DNA from: Bryobacteraceae bacterium
GTDB lineage: Bacteria; Acidobacteriota; Terriglobia; Bryobacterales; Bryobacteraceae
Direction: 5' to 3'
Assembly (NCBI GenBank): GCA_025055455.1
Contig: JANWXD010000014.1
Coordinates: 1-64,000, forward strand
Length of the DNA stretch: 64,000 nt
Shown here: positions 1 to 8,910 of the stretch, one piece after another
Layout of the letters: each line of letters starts with the position of its first letter
Numbering within the stretch: position 1 is the stretch's first letter
Translations under genes and position numbers: made by a program
Notes under the pieces: generated by a model
Database searches by the model: none
What the model was told of the DNA's origin: nothing
What the model saw: only the letters and a program-made list of their open reading frames with translations

Positions 1-117
1 CTCTGTCCATACACGCCGCCTTTCAGTTCTGTTGTGAAACAACAATCCGTACCACCCTTCCACGCGTCGCGCGACGCCCCGATCAGAAGGGGACTGAAAT
101 GCGCCCTCGGCAGAGGT

Positions 118-1173
118 TCAGCGCGTGCTGACCCGCTCCGACCGGGCGCCCGCCCCCAGCGCCCGGGCTGGCATGCGGCGTGGTGCCCGATACAAGGCCG
201 AGGCCCGCTCCAGGGCCATCGCCACGGCCCGCCGCAACGAATCCGGCGCAAGCACCTGCACGTCCGGGCCGTGGCGCAGCACGTCCATCAGGATCTCCCG
301 GTCGCTCGAATACGGCACCTCGAGCAACAACGTGCCGTCCGGCATCCGGCTCTGCCGCTGGTCCGGATGCCACAGCTCCCGGCTCACCCAGCGCGCCGCC
401 TGAGGGCTGAAACGCAGCAGAGCCTTTTCCGTGGCCGGGCCCGCGAAAATGCCATAGCCGACGCCCAGGCTGGCGTCAAGCGTTTCCTGGGCCACCTCGA
501 TCGCCGGCTCGGCCAGGATCTTCGCCTGCCGAATCGAGTCCAGCGCAAAGCTTCGCAGAGCGCGCCGCTCATGGCACCACGCCTGCAGGTACCAGTTCGA
601 GCGGTAGGAAATCAGCCGCTGCGGCGAAACTACGCGCTCCCCAACCGCGTCGCGGGCCCGGCTGTAGTAATTCATCCACAGTTTCCGCCGCGCCAGAGTG
701 GCCTGGCTGACAAGCTGGAACCACTCGGGTTCCACCGGGCGCACGCCCGCATGCAGGATCCGGAAACGGCGCCGCACCTCCTGAACCGGGGCCGGCATGC
801 GCTCGAGCAGCTCGCGAACGCGATTTTCCAAAGGCGCCAGGTAGTCCCGCAGCAGCCCTGCATGCAGCTCCTCCAGAATCTCGTGCATCAGCAACAACGC
901 GCTGAGCTCGGCCGCCGTGAACCACAGCCCAGGAAGGGAGTACTCGGGAGCGTCCGGCGAAGGGTTGCCATAACGATACCCCCGCGCTTCCCGATCCCAC
1001 TCGATAGGCGCGTTCAGACGGCTGCGCATGAACTCCAGGTCGCGCTTGAGCGTCGCCGGGGAAACCTCGAGCGCATCCAACAGTTCTTGCCGCGAGGGCG
1101 GCTTACGGCGTCGCAGGAGCCGGTCGATCTTGTAAATCCGCTCGATCTGGCTCACGGGGCTTTCCCCGACCAT
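118..1173 (-). CDS. WYL-domain transcriptional regulator
   Basis: 351-residue DeoR/YafY-type regulator. Residues about 8-50 form a winged helix-turn-helix (SRQELLDALEVSPATLKRDL), and residues about 150-220 form the WYL ligand-sensing domain (VSPQRLISYRSNWYLQAW). A C-terminal WCX-like region follows (FSPQAARWV, then EILMDVLRHG). WYL regulators usually sense a ligand or nucleic acid and control nearby or stress genes; the target here is unknown. I chose the ATG at 1173 because the open frame upstream of it reads as basic, non-conserved sequence and overlaps dut. It is transcribed in the same direction as dut, 136 bp downstream of the dut stop. Confidence 0.85.
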   Translation of the reverse strand: MVGESPVSQIERIYKIDRLLRRRKPPSRQELLDALEVSPATLKRDLEFMRSRLNAPIEWDREARGYRYGNPSPDAPEYSLPGLWFTAAELSALLLMHEILEELHAGLLRDYLAPLENRVRELLERMPAPVQEVRRRFRILHAGVRPVEPEWFQLVSQATLARRKLWMNYYSRARDAVGERVVSPQRLISYRSNWYLQAWCHERRALRSFALDSIRQAKILAEPAIEVAQETLDASLGVGYGIFAGPATEKALLRFSPQAARWVSRELWHPDQRQSRMPDGTLLLEVPYSSDREILMDVLRHGPDVQVLAPDSLRRAVAMALERASALYRAPRRMPARALGAGARSERVSTR

Positions 1174-1309
1174 AACATACCGGCGTGCGGCGGGCGATGT
1201 TACCGCCGCGAGGCACCCGCCCCACGCCATTTCAGTCCACCACAGCGGCACCCCCAGTCGTCGCAGGGTCACGGCCAGCCACTGCCATGCCTTGCGTTGC
1301 CGCCAGCGC

Positions 1310-1741
1310 CTACCGGCCCGAGGAGCCGAAGCCCGCCGCGCCACGCGCACTCTCGCTCAGCTCCCCTTCCACCCATTCGATCTTCTCGTAGCGGGCCACC
1401 ACGAGCTGCGCAATCCGGTCACCCCGGCGCACCGTGTACGGCTCCCGGCCCAGGTTGAGCAGAATCACCTGAATCTCGCCGCGATAACCCGGATCGATCG
1501 TGCCCGGACTGTTGGGTAGGATCACGGCATGCCGCAGAGCCAGGCCGCTGCGGGGCCGCACCTGAGCCTCGAATCCGGGCGGCAGCTCGATGGCGAGCCC
1601 CGTGGGCACGAGCGTGGGAGTTCCCGGCTCTAGGGTCAGGTCTTCGGCCGCTCGCAAATCCATGCCCGCGTCCGTATCCCCATCGTGCGCGTATTCGGGA
1701 AGAAAGGCCTCGGGTCGCAACCGCCGGATTCGAACGGTCAT
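1310..1741 (-). CDS. dut: dUTP diphosphatase (trimeric dUTPase)
   Basis: Hydrolyses dUTP to dUMP and pyrophosphate, keeping uracil out of DNA and supplying dUMP for thymidylate synthesis. At 143 residues it has the normal length and all five trimeric dUTPase motifs in order: [25 protein letters not shown] with the catalytic Asp, [10 protein letters not shown], and the C-terminal Gly-rich arm GFGSSG. It is divergent from thyX with only 21 bp between the start codons, so the two dTMP-pathway genes probably share a compact bidirectional promoter region. Confidence 0.95.
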   Translation of the reverse strand: MTVRIRRLRPEAFLPEYAHDGDTDAGMDLRAAEDLTLEPGTPTLVPTGLAIELPPGFEAQVRPRSGLALRHAVILPNSPGTIDPGYRGEIQVILLNLGREPYTVRRGDRIAQLVVARYEKIEWVEGELSESARGAAGFGSSGR

Positions 1742-1762
1742 GGACTAGTATCATAGCGGAGA

Positions 1763-3199
1763 ATGCTCTCGCAACCGCGCAAGCGTGTCGTGTCGGTGGC
1801 GCCGCTGCCACCCGAAAAATGCGCGTACGCGCTGGCGCGTTACAGCCGCTCGCCGGACTCCATCCGCCAGTCCCTGGAGTGGGTCCGCGCCCATGACTCG
1901 CAAAAATTCCTCGAGCACTACTACTTTCAGTACGGCCACGCCTCGATCGCCGATCTGGGCCACGTGGTGATCTGCTTCGAAGGGATCTCCGAGCTGGCGG
2001 CCATCGAAATCGAGGACGAGCCCCTCTGGGACGGGCAGGCCAAGTCTTCCCGATACCAGGATTTTTCGAAAACGGGGTTCGTCACCCCGTCGGAGATTTC
2101 CGGTGAGGATGCGCGCCGCTACGAGGCCGCGGCCCAGCGGCTCCTCGAAGCTTACACGGAATTGCACGGCCGCATCCTGTCCTACCTGCGAGAGAAACTT
2201 CCCCGCCCTGCCGAAATGAAGCCGGAAGCGTACGCGCGCAACCTGGCTGCACGCGCCTTCGACGTGGCTCGCTACCTGTTGTTTCTCGGCGTGCCGACCA
2301 ACGTCGGCCAGGTGACCAGCATCCGCACGCTCGAAAAGCAGATCCGCCGGCTGAAAGCCTCCGAGTATGCGGAACTGCGCGAGGTCGCCGAAGAAATCGT
2401 CGCCGCGTGCGCCGCGCCGCCCGATTGCCTCTGGGACCCCGGCGCGGCAGTGGAGCCGCTGGCGCCCACGCTGGCCCGACACGTGGACGCGGATTGTTAC
2501 TGGATCCAGGTCCGGCGCGACCTGCGGGCTTGGGCCGAGCAGAACCTGCCTGCCCCGTCGGGCATCGAGGTGGACGACGTAGACTTGCTGCGGCCCGAGG
2601 ACACGCCGGCTGACATCGTCGCTACGCTGCTTTATCCGGTCACGGACCGGCCGTTCCGCGAGCTGTACGAACTGGCCCGATCTTGGAGCGCGGCGCGGCG
2701 GGCCGAGGTGTTGGATCTGGCCGTGCGCTCGCGCCGGCGCCGGGACGAGCTGTCCAGCGGGTTCCGCGGCAACCTCTACGTCTTCGACATCGTCACGGAC
2801 CTCGGCGCCTATCGCGACCTCCACCGCCACCGCCGCTGCCAGCAGTTCCGCCAGGCATTCACCACGCGCCTGGGCTTCGACACCCCCGCGCTGCTCGAAG
2901 AAGCCGGACTCGCCGGAGTCTACCAGGCCGCCATCGAAACCGCCGTCGACACCGTCCGCTCCTTGCCGGAGCCGGCAGCACACTATCTGATCCCCTTCGG
3001 CGCCCGCGTGCGGTTCTTGTTGAAAATGGACTTCGCGGAAGCCGACTACATCGCGCGCTTGCGCAGCGGCGTCAAAGGCCACTTCAGTTACCGTCAGGTG
3101 GCCTGGCGGATGAAGCAGAAGATGGAGGAAGTCGAACCCGAGCTCGGGCGTCTGATCGAGGCCACGCCGCCCTGGGTCGAGGATCCGCTGACCCGATAG
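1763..3199 (+). CDS. thyX: FAD-dependent thymidylate synthase, tandem (double-length) form
   Basis: Methylates dUMP to dTMP using methylene-THF and FAD. At 478 residues it is about twice the usual ThyX length and reads as two ThyX-like halves. The N half (about 20-215) has HASIADLGHVVICFEGIS and SSRY at 95-98. The C half (about 280-470) has RHRRC at 355-359, then the terminal ThyX-like stretch ending FSYRQVAWRMKQKM. The canonical signature RHRxxSxNExSxRY is divided: RHR survives only in the C half and SxRY only in the N half. The divergent neighbour dut supports a thymidylate role. The ATG at 1763 is the only reasonable start. The family call is firm; how the two halves form an active site is inference. 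Confidence 0.85.
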   Translation: MLSQPRKRVVSVAPLPPEKCAYALARYSRSPDSIRQSLEWVRAHDSQKFLEHYYFQYGHASIADLGHVVICFEGISELAAIEIEDEPLWDGQAKSSRYQDFSKTGFVTPSEISGEDARRYEAAAQRLLEAYTELHGRILSYLREKLPRPAEMKPEAYARNLAARAFDVARYLLFLGVPTNVGQVTSIRTLEKQIRRLKASEYAELREVAEEIVAACAAPPDCLWDPGAAVEPLAPTLARHVDADCYWIQVRRDLRAWAEQNLPAPSGIEVDDVDLLRPEDTPADIVATLLYPVTDRPFRELYELARSWSAARRAEVLDLAVRSRRRRDELSSGFRGNLYVFDIVTDLGAYRDLHRHRRCQQFRQAFTTRLGFDTPALLEEAGLAGVYQAAIETAVDTVRSLPEPAAHYLIPFGARVRFLLKMDFAEADYIARLRSGVKGHFSYRQVAWRMKQKMEEVEPELGRLIEATPPWVEDPLTR

Positions 3200-3200
3200 C

Positions 3201-3866
3201 TCAAGCGGCCGACTTCATCTCTGCCCGCGCCTGCGCAATGACGGCCAGATATTTCCGGGCTCGCTCCTCGATCACGTCAAAGCGGCCCTCGGCCACGCTC
3301 TTGGCGTCGACCAGCTCGGCGCCTACTGCCACCGCGCAGGCTCCGGCTTTCAAAAATTCGCCCGCGGTCTCCAGATTCACGCCTCCGGTGGGAATCATCT
3401 CGATATGCGGGAAGGGCGCTTTCAAGGCCTTGATGTACTTGGGACCGCCGACGTTGCCGCACGGGAAAATCTTGACGATGTCAGCGCCCGCTTCCCAAGC
3501 CGTCACGACCTCGGTCGGAGTGAGCGCGCCGGGAATCATCACCTTGGAGTAGCGCTTGACCATCTCGATGGTGGAGAGCTTCAAGCTCGGGGTGACGAAA
3601 AACTCGGCGCCGGCCAGCATCGAGGCCCTCGCCGTCTCCGGGTCGAGCACGGTGCCCGCGCCGAGCACGATCTTGTCGCCGAACTGGTCGGCTACCTTCT
3701 CGAGAGCGCGCAACGCGCCCGGGACGGTCATCGTGATTTCCGCCGCCCGAATGCCCCCGCGGTAGATGGCTTCGATCGCGCGAATGGCGCTTTCGGCGCT
3801 GGTCGTGCGGACTACGGGAACAATGCCAATTTCCGTGATGGACTCGAGAATCGCTTGCTTGGTCAT
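3201..3866 (-). CDS. 2-dehydro-3-deoxy-phosphogluconate (KDPG) aldolase family
   Basis: A class I aldolase cleaving KDPG (or KDPGal) to pyruvate and glyceraldehyde 3-phosphate in Entner-Doudoroff-type sugar acid catabolism. The 221 residues form a single TIM barrel with the expected catalytic Glu43 in AEITMTVPG and Schiff-base Lys132 in DIVKIFPCGNVGG, plus the phosphate-binding MIPTGGVNLET. It converges with thyX, the stop codons lying 1 bp apart. It stands alone, without edd or a kinase next to it, so KDPG versus KDPGal or 4-hydroxy-2-oxoglutarate specificity cannot be read from context. Confidence 0.9.
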   Translation of the reverse strand: MTKQAILESITEIGIVPVVRTTSAESAIRAIEAIYRGGIRAAEITMTVPGALRALEKVADQFGDKIVLGAGTVLDPETARASMLAGAEFFVTPSLKLSTIEMVKRYSKVMIPGALTPTEVVTAWEAGADIVKIFPCGNVGGPKYIKALKAPFPHIEMIPTGGVNLETAGEFLKAGACAVAVGAELVDAKSVAEGRFDVIEERARKYLAVIAQARAEMKSAA

Positions 3867-4213
3867 GGCACTCTCGATCTTATCCCCAAACGCCAGTCTT
3901 TAGATACCGCGCGCACGACACGCTGGGCAACCAGGCCGCGGATCGGCTAGCCAGCCCGCACCTCCCACGATCGTTTGGATTCGCGCACGGTGGGCAGGAT
4001 TTCCATGGCGGCACGGAGGCACACCTCGCCCGGACCGCGGCGCTTAAGCCGAACTCCCAACCTCGCGCGAAGCGACCACCCTCGTGGACGGCGCCGACGG
4101 TGGAGCCACGGCGTGGGCCCGTCGCGGGCGGGCCGGAACTCGGGGCCGGCCGGGTAGGAGCCGGTTGCGAATTCGGACCGCAGAAATCGGGGGTGCGTAG
4201 CCTGTCCCCGAAA
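3867..4213. other. Intergenic stretch, no gene; REP-like hairpin at its right end
   Basis: No open frame here looks coding on either strand. The only structure I see is a short inverted repeat at about 4182-4214 (TCGGGG/CCCCGA around a loop containing tagcctgt), abutting the stop codon of the downstream minus-strand dehydrogenase gene. The rest may carry the KDPG aldolase promoter, but no clear -35/-10 pair was found. Confidence 0.5.
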
Positions 4214-4214
4214 T
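4182..4214. repeat. REP-like inverted repeat / possible terminator
   Basis: The arms atcgggg and ccccgaaat flank a 13-nt loop that includes tagcctgt. It sits exactly at the 3' end of the minus-strand D-2-hydroxyacid dehydrogenase gene, so it may act as its terminator. The same word tagcctgt recurs at 17651-17658, at the start of another intergenic hairpin, which hints at a dispersed REP-type family. Confidence 0.35.
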
Positions 4215-5224
4215 CAATAGCCTTTGTGCTTGTCCACGATATTGATCAGCGGTTTGCCTTCCACGAACCGCCGGATGTTCTCTCGCACCGTGCCGATCAT
4301 GCGGGCGCGGTCCTTGTCCGAGCGGCCCGCGATGTGGGGCGTGATGATCACGTTGTCGAACTTCCAAAGCGGGTGACCCTTCGGCAGAGGTTCTGGATCG
4401 GTGACGTCCAGGCCGGCGCCCGCCAGCCGCCGGCTGTCGAGCGCCTTGACCAGCGCGTCCATGTCGTAGAGCGCCCCGCGGCTGACGGCAATGAAGTAGG
4501 CGCCCGGTTTCATCCGCTCGAACTGGCGCGGCCCGAGCATCTTGTAGCTTTCCGGGGTGTGCGGCGCTGCCACGAAGATGACGTCCGCTTGCGGCAGCAC
4601 CTCGTCCAACTGATCCGGCTTGACGACGCGCTGCAAAAACGGCGTGTACGGGATGTCCTCGGGATCCGCGCCCAGCACGGTCATGCCGCAAGCCCACGAG
4701 CGCACCGCGATTTGCATGCCGACACCGCCCACCCCGATCACCAGCGCCGTACGACCGTTCAGTTCGATCCCCTCGTAGGGACGCCCCGTGCGCCAAATCT
4801 CCTGACGGCGGTTCTCGACGAATTCCGGGATCCGGCGCGCGAGAGCGAGCAGCAAGGCCATGGCGTGATCCGCGATCTCCGGGCCTTGAACGATCTTGTT
4901 GTTGGTCAGAACAATGTCGCTGTCGCGAAGGTCGTTGCTCCCGGAAAGATGCAGCACCTGCTCGACGCCCGCGCTCATCACCTGGACCCACTTGAGCTTC
5001 TTGCCCGCTCGCACGTGTTCCGGACGGATATTGCCGATAAAAGCGTCCGCGTCGGCGATCTCCCGCATGACGGTTTCCGCGGTGACCGGAACGAGCTGCG
5101 CCTGCGGCGTCACGCCTTCCAGTTCCCGTAACAGCGTGGGATCGGGGTGGAAAACCAGGATCTTCTTGGGCTGGGCGCTCGCGGGCAGCGCGAGGCATAA
5201 CACGGAAAAGAAAAACCGCAGCAT
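4214..5224 (-). CDS. Exported D-2-hydroxyacid dehydrogenase family protein
   Basis: 336 residues. It has the NAD-binding glycine motif VIGVGGVGMQIA and the catalytic triad positions of the D-isomer-specific 2-hydroxyacid dehydrogenases: Arg in VSRGALYD, Glu in DPEPLPKG, His in ITPHIAGRSDKD. The start at 5224 gives a clean signal peptide (MLRFFFSVLCLALPASA, cut before Gln), which is unusual for a cytosolic NAD enzyme; starting at 5251 would bury that signal. The family normally reduces 2-keto acids to D-2-hydroxyacids. Substrate and how the exported enzyme would obtain cofactor are unknown. It lies downstream of tonB on the same strand. Confidence 0.85.
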   Translation of the reverse strand: MLRFFFSVLCLALPASAQPKKILVFHPDPTLLRELEGVTPQAQLVPVTAETVMREIADADAFIGNIRPEHVRAGKKLKWVQVMSAGVEQVLHLSGSNDLRDSDIVLTNNKIVQGPEIADHAMALLLALARRIPEFVENRRQEIWRTGRPYEGIELNGRTALVIGVGGVGMQIAVRSWACGMTVLGADPEDIPYTPFLQRVVKPDQLDEVLPQADVIFVAAPHTPESYKMLGPRQFERMKPGAYFIAVSRGALYDMDALVKALDSRRLAGAGLDVTDPEPLPKGHPLWKFDNVIITPHIAGRSDKDRARMIGTVRENIRRFVEGKPLINIVDKHKGY

Positions 5225-5305
5225 GTGGTCCCCTCCGGTGAACGGCCACATTCTACCCCACCGAAACCGCGCGGTCGCAATCGCGTAAGAGAAGGTGGCT
5301 TGTGG

Positions 5306-6325
5306 TTAGAGCAGCCGGAAGTTGACTTCGATCGTGGCAGCCACGGTCACGGGCTTACCGTCCTTGTATCCAGGCCGGAAGCGCCACTTCTGGACCGCCT
5401 CGATGGCCTTCTCGTCCAAGCCGAGTCCGAGAGCCCGCAAAACCTTGATGTTTTGACAAATGCCCCGCTCAGTTACTTCGCAGTACAGGACCACCGTACC
5501 CTGGAACTTGGCCTTGCGCGCCTCCTCCGAATACTCCGGCTCGACCTTGTAAACGAGAACCGGCGCGGTCACTCCGCCGCCGACGCGGAATACCCCGCCG
5601 CCGAAACCCCCGCCTTCTCCGGGACCGTAGCCCGGCCCGCGACCCGGACCAACCCCCCCGCCGGAACCGGATCCGATACCTCCGCCAGAGCCAGGGCCTC
5701 CGGAAAGCGGTCCGATCTTACCCAGCGGGTCGCCATACTGCGCCATGTTCACGCTGGGCAACGCGATGTCCGGCGGAACCACTAGCGTCGGCTCCATCGC
5801 CAGCTTGGGCTCTGGGTTAGTAATCACAGCCGCTGGAGGCGTGAATTGACGAGGCGCCAGTTTCGGCAAGCGCCCTTTGCTCGCGGGCAGCGGCGACCGA
5901 TCGCCCCCACCCCCTCCGCCTCCCATGAGTTGAGGCTTGGGTCTGGTTTGCGGAATGTAGGGCGCCAGATCCGGCGCAACGAGCGTGATCGTCTGCCGGA
6001 CGTGATGGTGCACCGTGGGGCTGGTCGCCAAGGAAAACATCAACACCACGACCGTGGCGTGGACCACGAACGAAGTGACGAAGGACTTCTTGCTGTGCCC
6101 GTACAGGCCCCAAATATCCTTGACCTGCACCGGCTTGGAGCTCACCTGCAAGGGTGGCAGCTTTTCGGGAAACAGCAGATCGCGCAGATTGCCGATGAAG
6201 GAGCGGAACCAAGGCTGCTGCGTCTCGACCGGCAGCAATCTTCGGAGATGCTCCTCGGCATCCGGGATTGCGCTCGCCGTGTTCCAGTGTTCCGCTGGAG
6301 CCTTGCCCTCGTCTACCGGGTTCAT
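5306..6325 (-). CDS. TonB-family energy transducer
   Basis: 339 residues. A cytoplasmic N-terminal segment of about 80 residues precedes one membrane helix (SFVVHATVVVLMFSLATSP). A Pro-rich periplasmic linker follows, interrupted by two Gly-rich tracts (a run of Gly after QLMG, and a GSGGG/GPGRG region). The C-terminal TonB domain has YKVEPEYSEEARKAKFQGTV and ends in RPGYKDGKPVTVAATIEVNF. It couples the proton motive force to outer-membrane receptors, plausibly including the large receptor at 17.7 kb. The long cytoplasmic extension differs from E. coli TonB and is common in Acidobacteriota. No exbBD is adjacent. Confidence 0.88.
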   Translation of the reverse strand: MNPVDEGKAPAEHWNTASAIPDAEEHLRRLLPVETQQPWFRSFIGNLRDLLFPEKLPPLQVSSKPVQVKDIWGLYGHSKKSFVTSFVVHATVVVLMFSLATSPTVHHHVRQTITLVAPDLAPYIPQTRPKPQLMGGGGGGGDRSPLPASKGRLPKLAPRQFTPPAAVITNPEPKLAMEPTLVVPPDIALPSVNMAQYGDPLGKIGPLSGGPGSGGGIGSGSGGGVGPGRGPGYGPGEGGGFGGGVFRVGGGVTAPVLVYKVEPEYSEEARKAKFQGTVVLYCEVTERGICQNIKVLRALGLGLDEKAIEAVQKWRFRPGYKDGKPVTVAATIEVNFRLL

Positions 6326-6520
6326 GTATTCTGCCCGCGCCTTGTGATTGTTCGGATAATCAAACCCTCTCGTTCGCTCAGACGGACTCGCCCGCGGTCA
6401 GGTTGCGCCTGCGCACCCTCGCCGCTACCAAAAATTGTAACACAGCACGTCAACTGGGTCATCCCTCTCCCGAAATATGTATTCGATTTTACAGGGCCCA
6501 GTGTCGCGATCCCCGAGGCG

Positions 6521-7408
6521 CTACGGCCCGGTTTCAGCGAACCGGATATCCGTCTGTGCCCCGAAACGCCGAAAGTTGGAGTAGTGGAATACGTTTTCGG
6601 CCAGCAACAGGTCCCCGATGAACTGGCGGTGCACCACCGAAACGGGGAGCAGGACCCCGTGGGCCGACATGGCGTAATCCACGGCAGCTTCGTCCCGCAC
6701 CAGGACATTGTCTTGGCTGCGCTGGGCGCGCAACTCGATCCGCATCGGCAACAAATCGCTGGCCCGAACCCAGATCATGCCCTCCAGGGGCAAGCGCAGC
6801 ATGCGTTTGGCTTCGAAGACCGTCAAGTGCGCCGTGCTATTGCCCCTTTGGCGAAAAGCGCAGCCGAGCGCATAGTCCGCGCCGATCCAACGCTGACCCG
6901 CCCAACGAAACTCGTAACCCGGCTGTGAGGACTTGTCGAACAGCAGGAGCACGGGACCGAAATCGGCTACGGCATGCTGGATGCCCACCCGCTCAAAGGC
7001 CTCGAGCAAATGCCGGCGGCGGCGGTCGTCGGGCGACGACATGCCCTCGATCAATCGCTTTCTTGCGCGCGCCGCCCCGGCCACGCGGCGACCGTCCACG
7101 GACACTACTTGCCGCACTTCGTGCAGAACCGTAGGTGGCCTCCCGAAAAGCCCAAACCCGTACTCGGAGATGACCTTTCGAGTCTCGAATGGAGGCGGCG
7201 CGGGCTGGTCCGAGTCGCCGATCCGTGGACGGAACCTCGCTGGCCGCTTACGGGCCCGGTGCGTCAGCGTCTCCTCCGCAATGACGTTCGGCGCCACGGC
7301 GCGGAACGCGGCCGCTTCTTCCGCGAGGCGGGCTAGGAGCTTGTCGAGCGCCGAGTCGCCAGCCGGATGCTGGAGAGTTAACGCCAGCAGCACAAGGGCC
7401 GACGACAT
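6521..7408 (-). CDS. Hypothetical exported protein
   Basis: 295 residues with a short signal peptide (MSSALVLLALTLQHPAGDSA) if the ATG at 7408 is used; the frame upstream of that overlaps the Gfo/Idh/MocA gene and is low-complexity. The mature part is mixed alpha/beta without a motif I can name (VRQVVSVDGRRV, LTVFEAKRMLRLPLEGMIWV, LLPMRIELRAQ). The pattern 'acts on prior stages, GMIWVRASDLLPMRIE' resembles acidobacterial outer-membrane-lipoprotein-sorting-like proteins, but that is a guess. It starts 8 bp after the Gfo/Idh/MocA stop codon, so the two are probably cotranscribed. Confidence 0.7.
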   Translation of the reverse strand: MSSALVLLALTLQHPAGDSALDKLLARLAEEAAAFRAVAPNVIAEETLTHRARKRPARFRPRIGDSDQPAPPPFETRKVISEYGFGLFGRPPTVLHEVRQVVSVDGRRVAGAARARKRLIEGMSSPDDRRRRHLLEAFERVGIQHAVADFGPVLLLFDKSSQPGYEFRWAGQRWIGADYALGCAFRQRGNSTAHLTVFEAKRMLRLPLEGMIWVRASDLLPMRIELRAQRSQDNVLVRDEAAVDYAMSAHGVLLPVSVVHRQFIGDLLLAENVFHYSNFRRFGAQTDIRFAETGP

Positions 7409-7415
7409 TCCAGCC

Positions 7416-8531
7416 TCACTCCCCAGCGGCGCGTGCTTGCCGCGCTTCGAGCCACAGATCCACTGGCTTGCGGACGCCAGAGGGCCGGAACGGCAGCGGG
7501 ATCTTGCGCCCTTGTCCCGCCGAGGCGTAGCCTGCGTAGATCGCTTCCAGGACCACGCGGCCGTCCTCGCCCGTAGCCTCCGGTTGTTCTTTGCCCCGCA
7601 CGCAGCGGGCAAAGTGCCGCATTTCCTGAGGGAAACCGTAGTTCCACAGCTCTTCGAACACCGGCCAGCTCCAGCCCTTCGTGGTCGGGGCTTTCTCGAC
7701 CGCGTAACCGTAGCCGTATTCGCTGTAGGTGGGCAGCGCGTTGCCCATGTGCAGGTTGCCGTACGTCACGCCGCCTTCGCCGTAGACCTCGATACGGTCA
7801 TCCATGCCCCCGCGCCGCGCCCAACTGTTCTCCACCAGCCCGACGGCTCCGTTGTCGAATTCGAGGATCGCGATGCTGTCATCTTCCCCCAAGGTCTTAT
7901 CGGCGTGGACGTAAGTCCCCATCTGGCAGTAAACGCTGCGAATTCGTGGCCGGCCGAGAAACCAGTAGCAGAAGGCGATGCCGTGGCATCCCATGTCCAT
8001 GAAGACGCCGCCGCCGGATCGCTCGACATCCCAAAACCAGGGGCTGTGCGGGCCATAATGCTTTTCGCTTTGCTTAACCAGGTAGACTCTTCCGAACGCG
8101 CCCTGGTCGGCCATCTCCTTGGCTTTGCGATACTTGGGCGTGAAGAAGAGCTCTTCGGCATACAGTAATAGCACCCCTTGGCGGCGGCAGGTTTCGATCA
8201 TCTCCTCGGCTTCCTCGAGGTTCAAGCACAACGGTTTCTCGCACACCACGTGCTTGCCCGCCCGCGCGATGTCTACGGTCATGCGCGCATGCAGGTCATT
8301 GGGCGCCGTAATGGTGACCATTTCGATGTCCGGCTCTTTGAGCATCTCGCGGTAGTCCAGAAACACGCGCGGGATGCCGTACCGGCGAGCCAGTTCCGCA
8401 GCGTGCCCCGCAGTGGGTGACGCCACGGCCACCACCTCGGCGGCATCGGGGATCATCTGGATCGAAGCGGCGTGAATGTCGGCTTCGAATTGCGATCCGA
8501 TGATGCCCACCTTGACCGGGCCGCTCGCCAT
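7416..8531 (-). CDS. Gfo/Idh/MocA family oxidoreductase (cytoplasmic)
   Basis: 371-residue NAD(P)-dependent sugar or polyol dehydrogenase family member. It has an N-terminal Rossmann fold ([19 protein letters not shown]), the signature [20 protein letters not shown] with the catalytic Lys of EKP, and a C-terminal alpha/beta domain containing [15 protein letters not shown]. There is no signal peptide, unlike its paralogue at 30550. The substrate cannot be told from sequence. It probably heads an operon with the exported unknown at 6521. Confidence 0.9.
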   Translation of the reverse strand: MASGPVKVGIIGSQFEADIHAASIQMIPDAAEVVAVASPTAGHAAELARRYGIPRVFLDYREMLKEPDIEMVTITAPNDLHARMTVDIARAGKHVVCEKPLCLNLEEAEEMIETCRRQGVLLLYAEELFFTPKYRKAKEMADQGAFGRVYLVKQSEKHYGPHSPWFWDVERSGGGVFMDMGCHGIAFCYWFLGRPRIRSVYCQMGTYVHADKTLGEDDSIAILEFDNGAVGLVENSWARRGGMDDRIEVYGEGGVTYGNLHMGNALPTYSEYGYGYAVEKAPTTKGWSWPVFEELWNYGFPQEMRHFARCVRGKEQPEATGEDGRVVLEAIYAGYASAGQGRKIPLPFRPSGVRKPVDLWLEARQARAAGE

Positions 8532-8562
8532 ATGCTCCGATTGTACTTCCCCGCTAGCGGTG

Positions 8563-8742
8563 TCAGTGCACGTGCAGCGGATCCCCGAAATAGCTGAGGA
8601 TCTGTTCCGCGCAGCGGCGGCACGCCTCGTCTTGGTCGCGGTGGCGGACCTCGGTCCGGATCAGCTCCTGATCTTCGAAGGCCATGGCGCGGCCGCAAAT
8701 CCACTCCTCTCCATCGAACAAATGAATGTGGTTAAACTCCAC
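8563..8742 (-). CDS. Small hypothetical protein with CxxC
   Basis: 59 residues, starting [24 protein letters not shown] start at 8742 is preceded by a perfect AGGAGG with 5-nt spacing; the GTG two codons earlier would overlap that ribosome binding site. The composition is balanced, with a late CRRCAEQ pair and an earlier Cys-Gly that could bind metal. It lies 31 bp upstream of the Gfo/Idh/MocA start on the same strand and may lead that operon. I do not recognise the family. Confidence 0.5.
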   Translation of the reverse strand: MEFNHIHLFDGEEWICGRAMAFEDQELIRTEVRHRDQDEACRRCAEQILSYFGDPLHVH

Positions 8743-8850
8743 CGACACCTCCTGGAAGGCTTGCCCCAGGATACCACCGGCGCAGACATGAGAGCACCGG
8801 CGGCACGTCGCGCCATCCGGACGGGGTTGGTCCTTCCCGCCAGCCGGCTG

Positions 8851-8878
8851 TTGCCTTCGGCCAGGGCCGTGTTAGAAT
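8851..8878 (+). promoter_or_regulatory. Sigma70-type promoter for acpP-fabF
   Basis: TTGCCT (8851-8856), 16-bp spacer, TAGAAT (8873-8878). The predicted start near 8885 leaves a short leader with GGGGAGG at 8901-8907 before the acpP ATG at 8911. Confidence 0.6.
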
Positions 8879-8910
8879 CGTTCCGTTTGCCAGATATCCG
8901 GGGAGGATTC

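Noticed and set aside
34-1458. 474-codon plus-strand open frame
   Set aside because: It lies antisense to the WYL regulator and dut. Arg/Pro/His-rich composition and no ribosome site mark it as a GC-rich shadow.
1751-3082. 443-codon minus-strand open frame
   Set aside because: Antisense to thyX. It has no recognisable motif and overlaps the divergent dut start.
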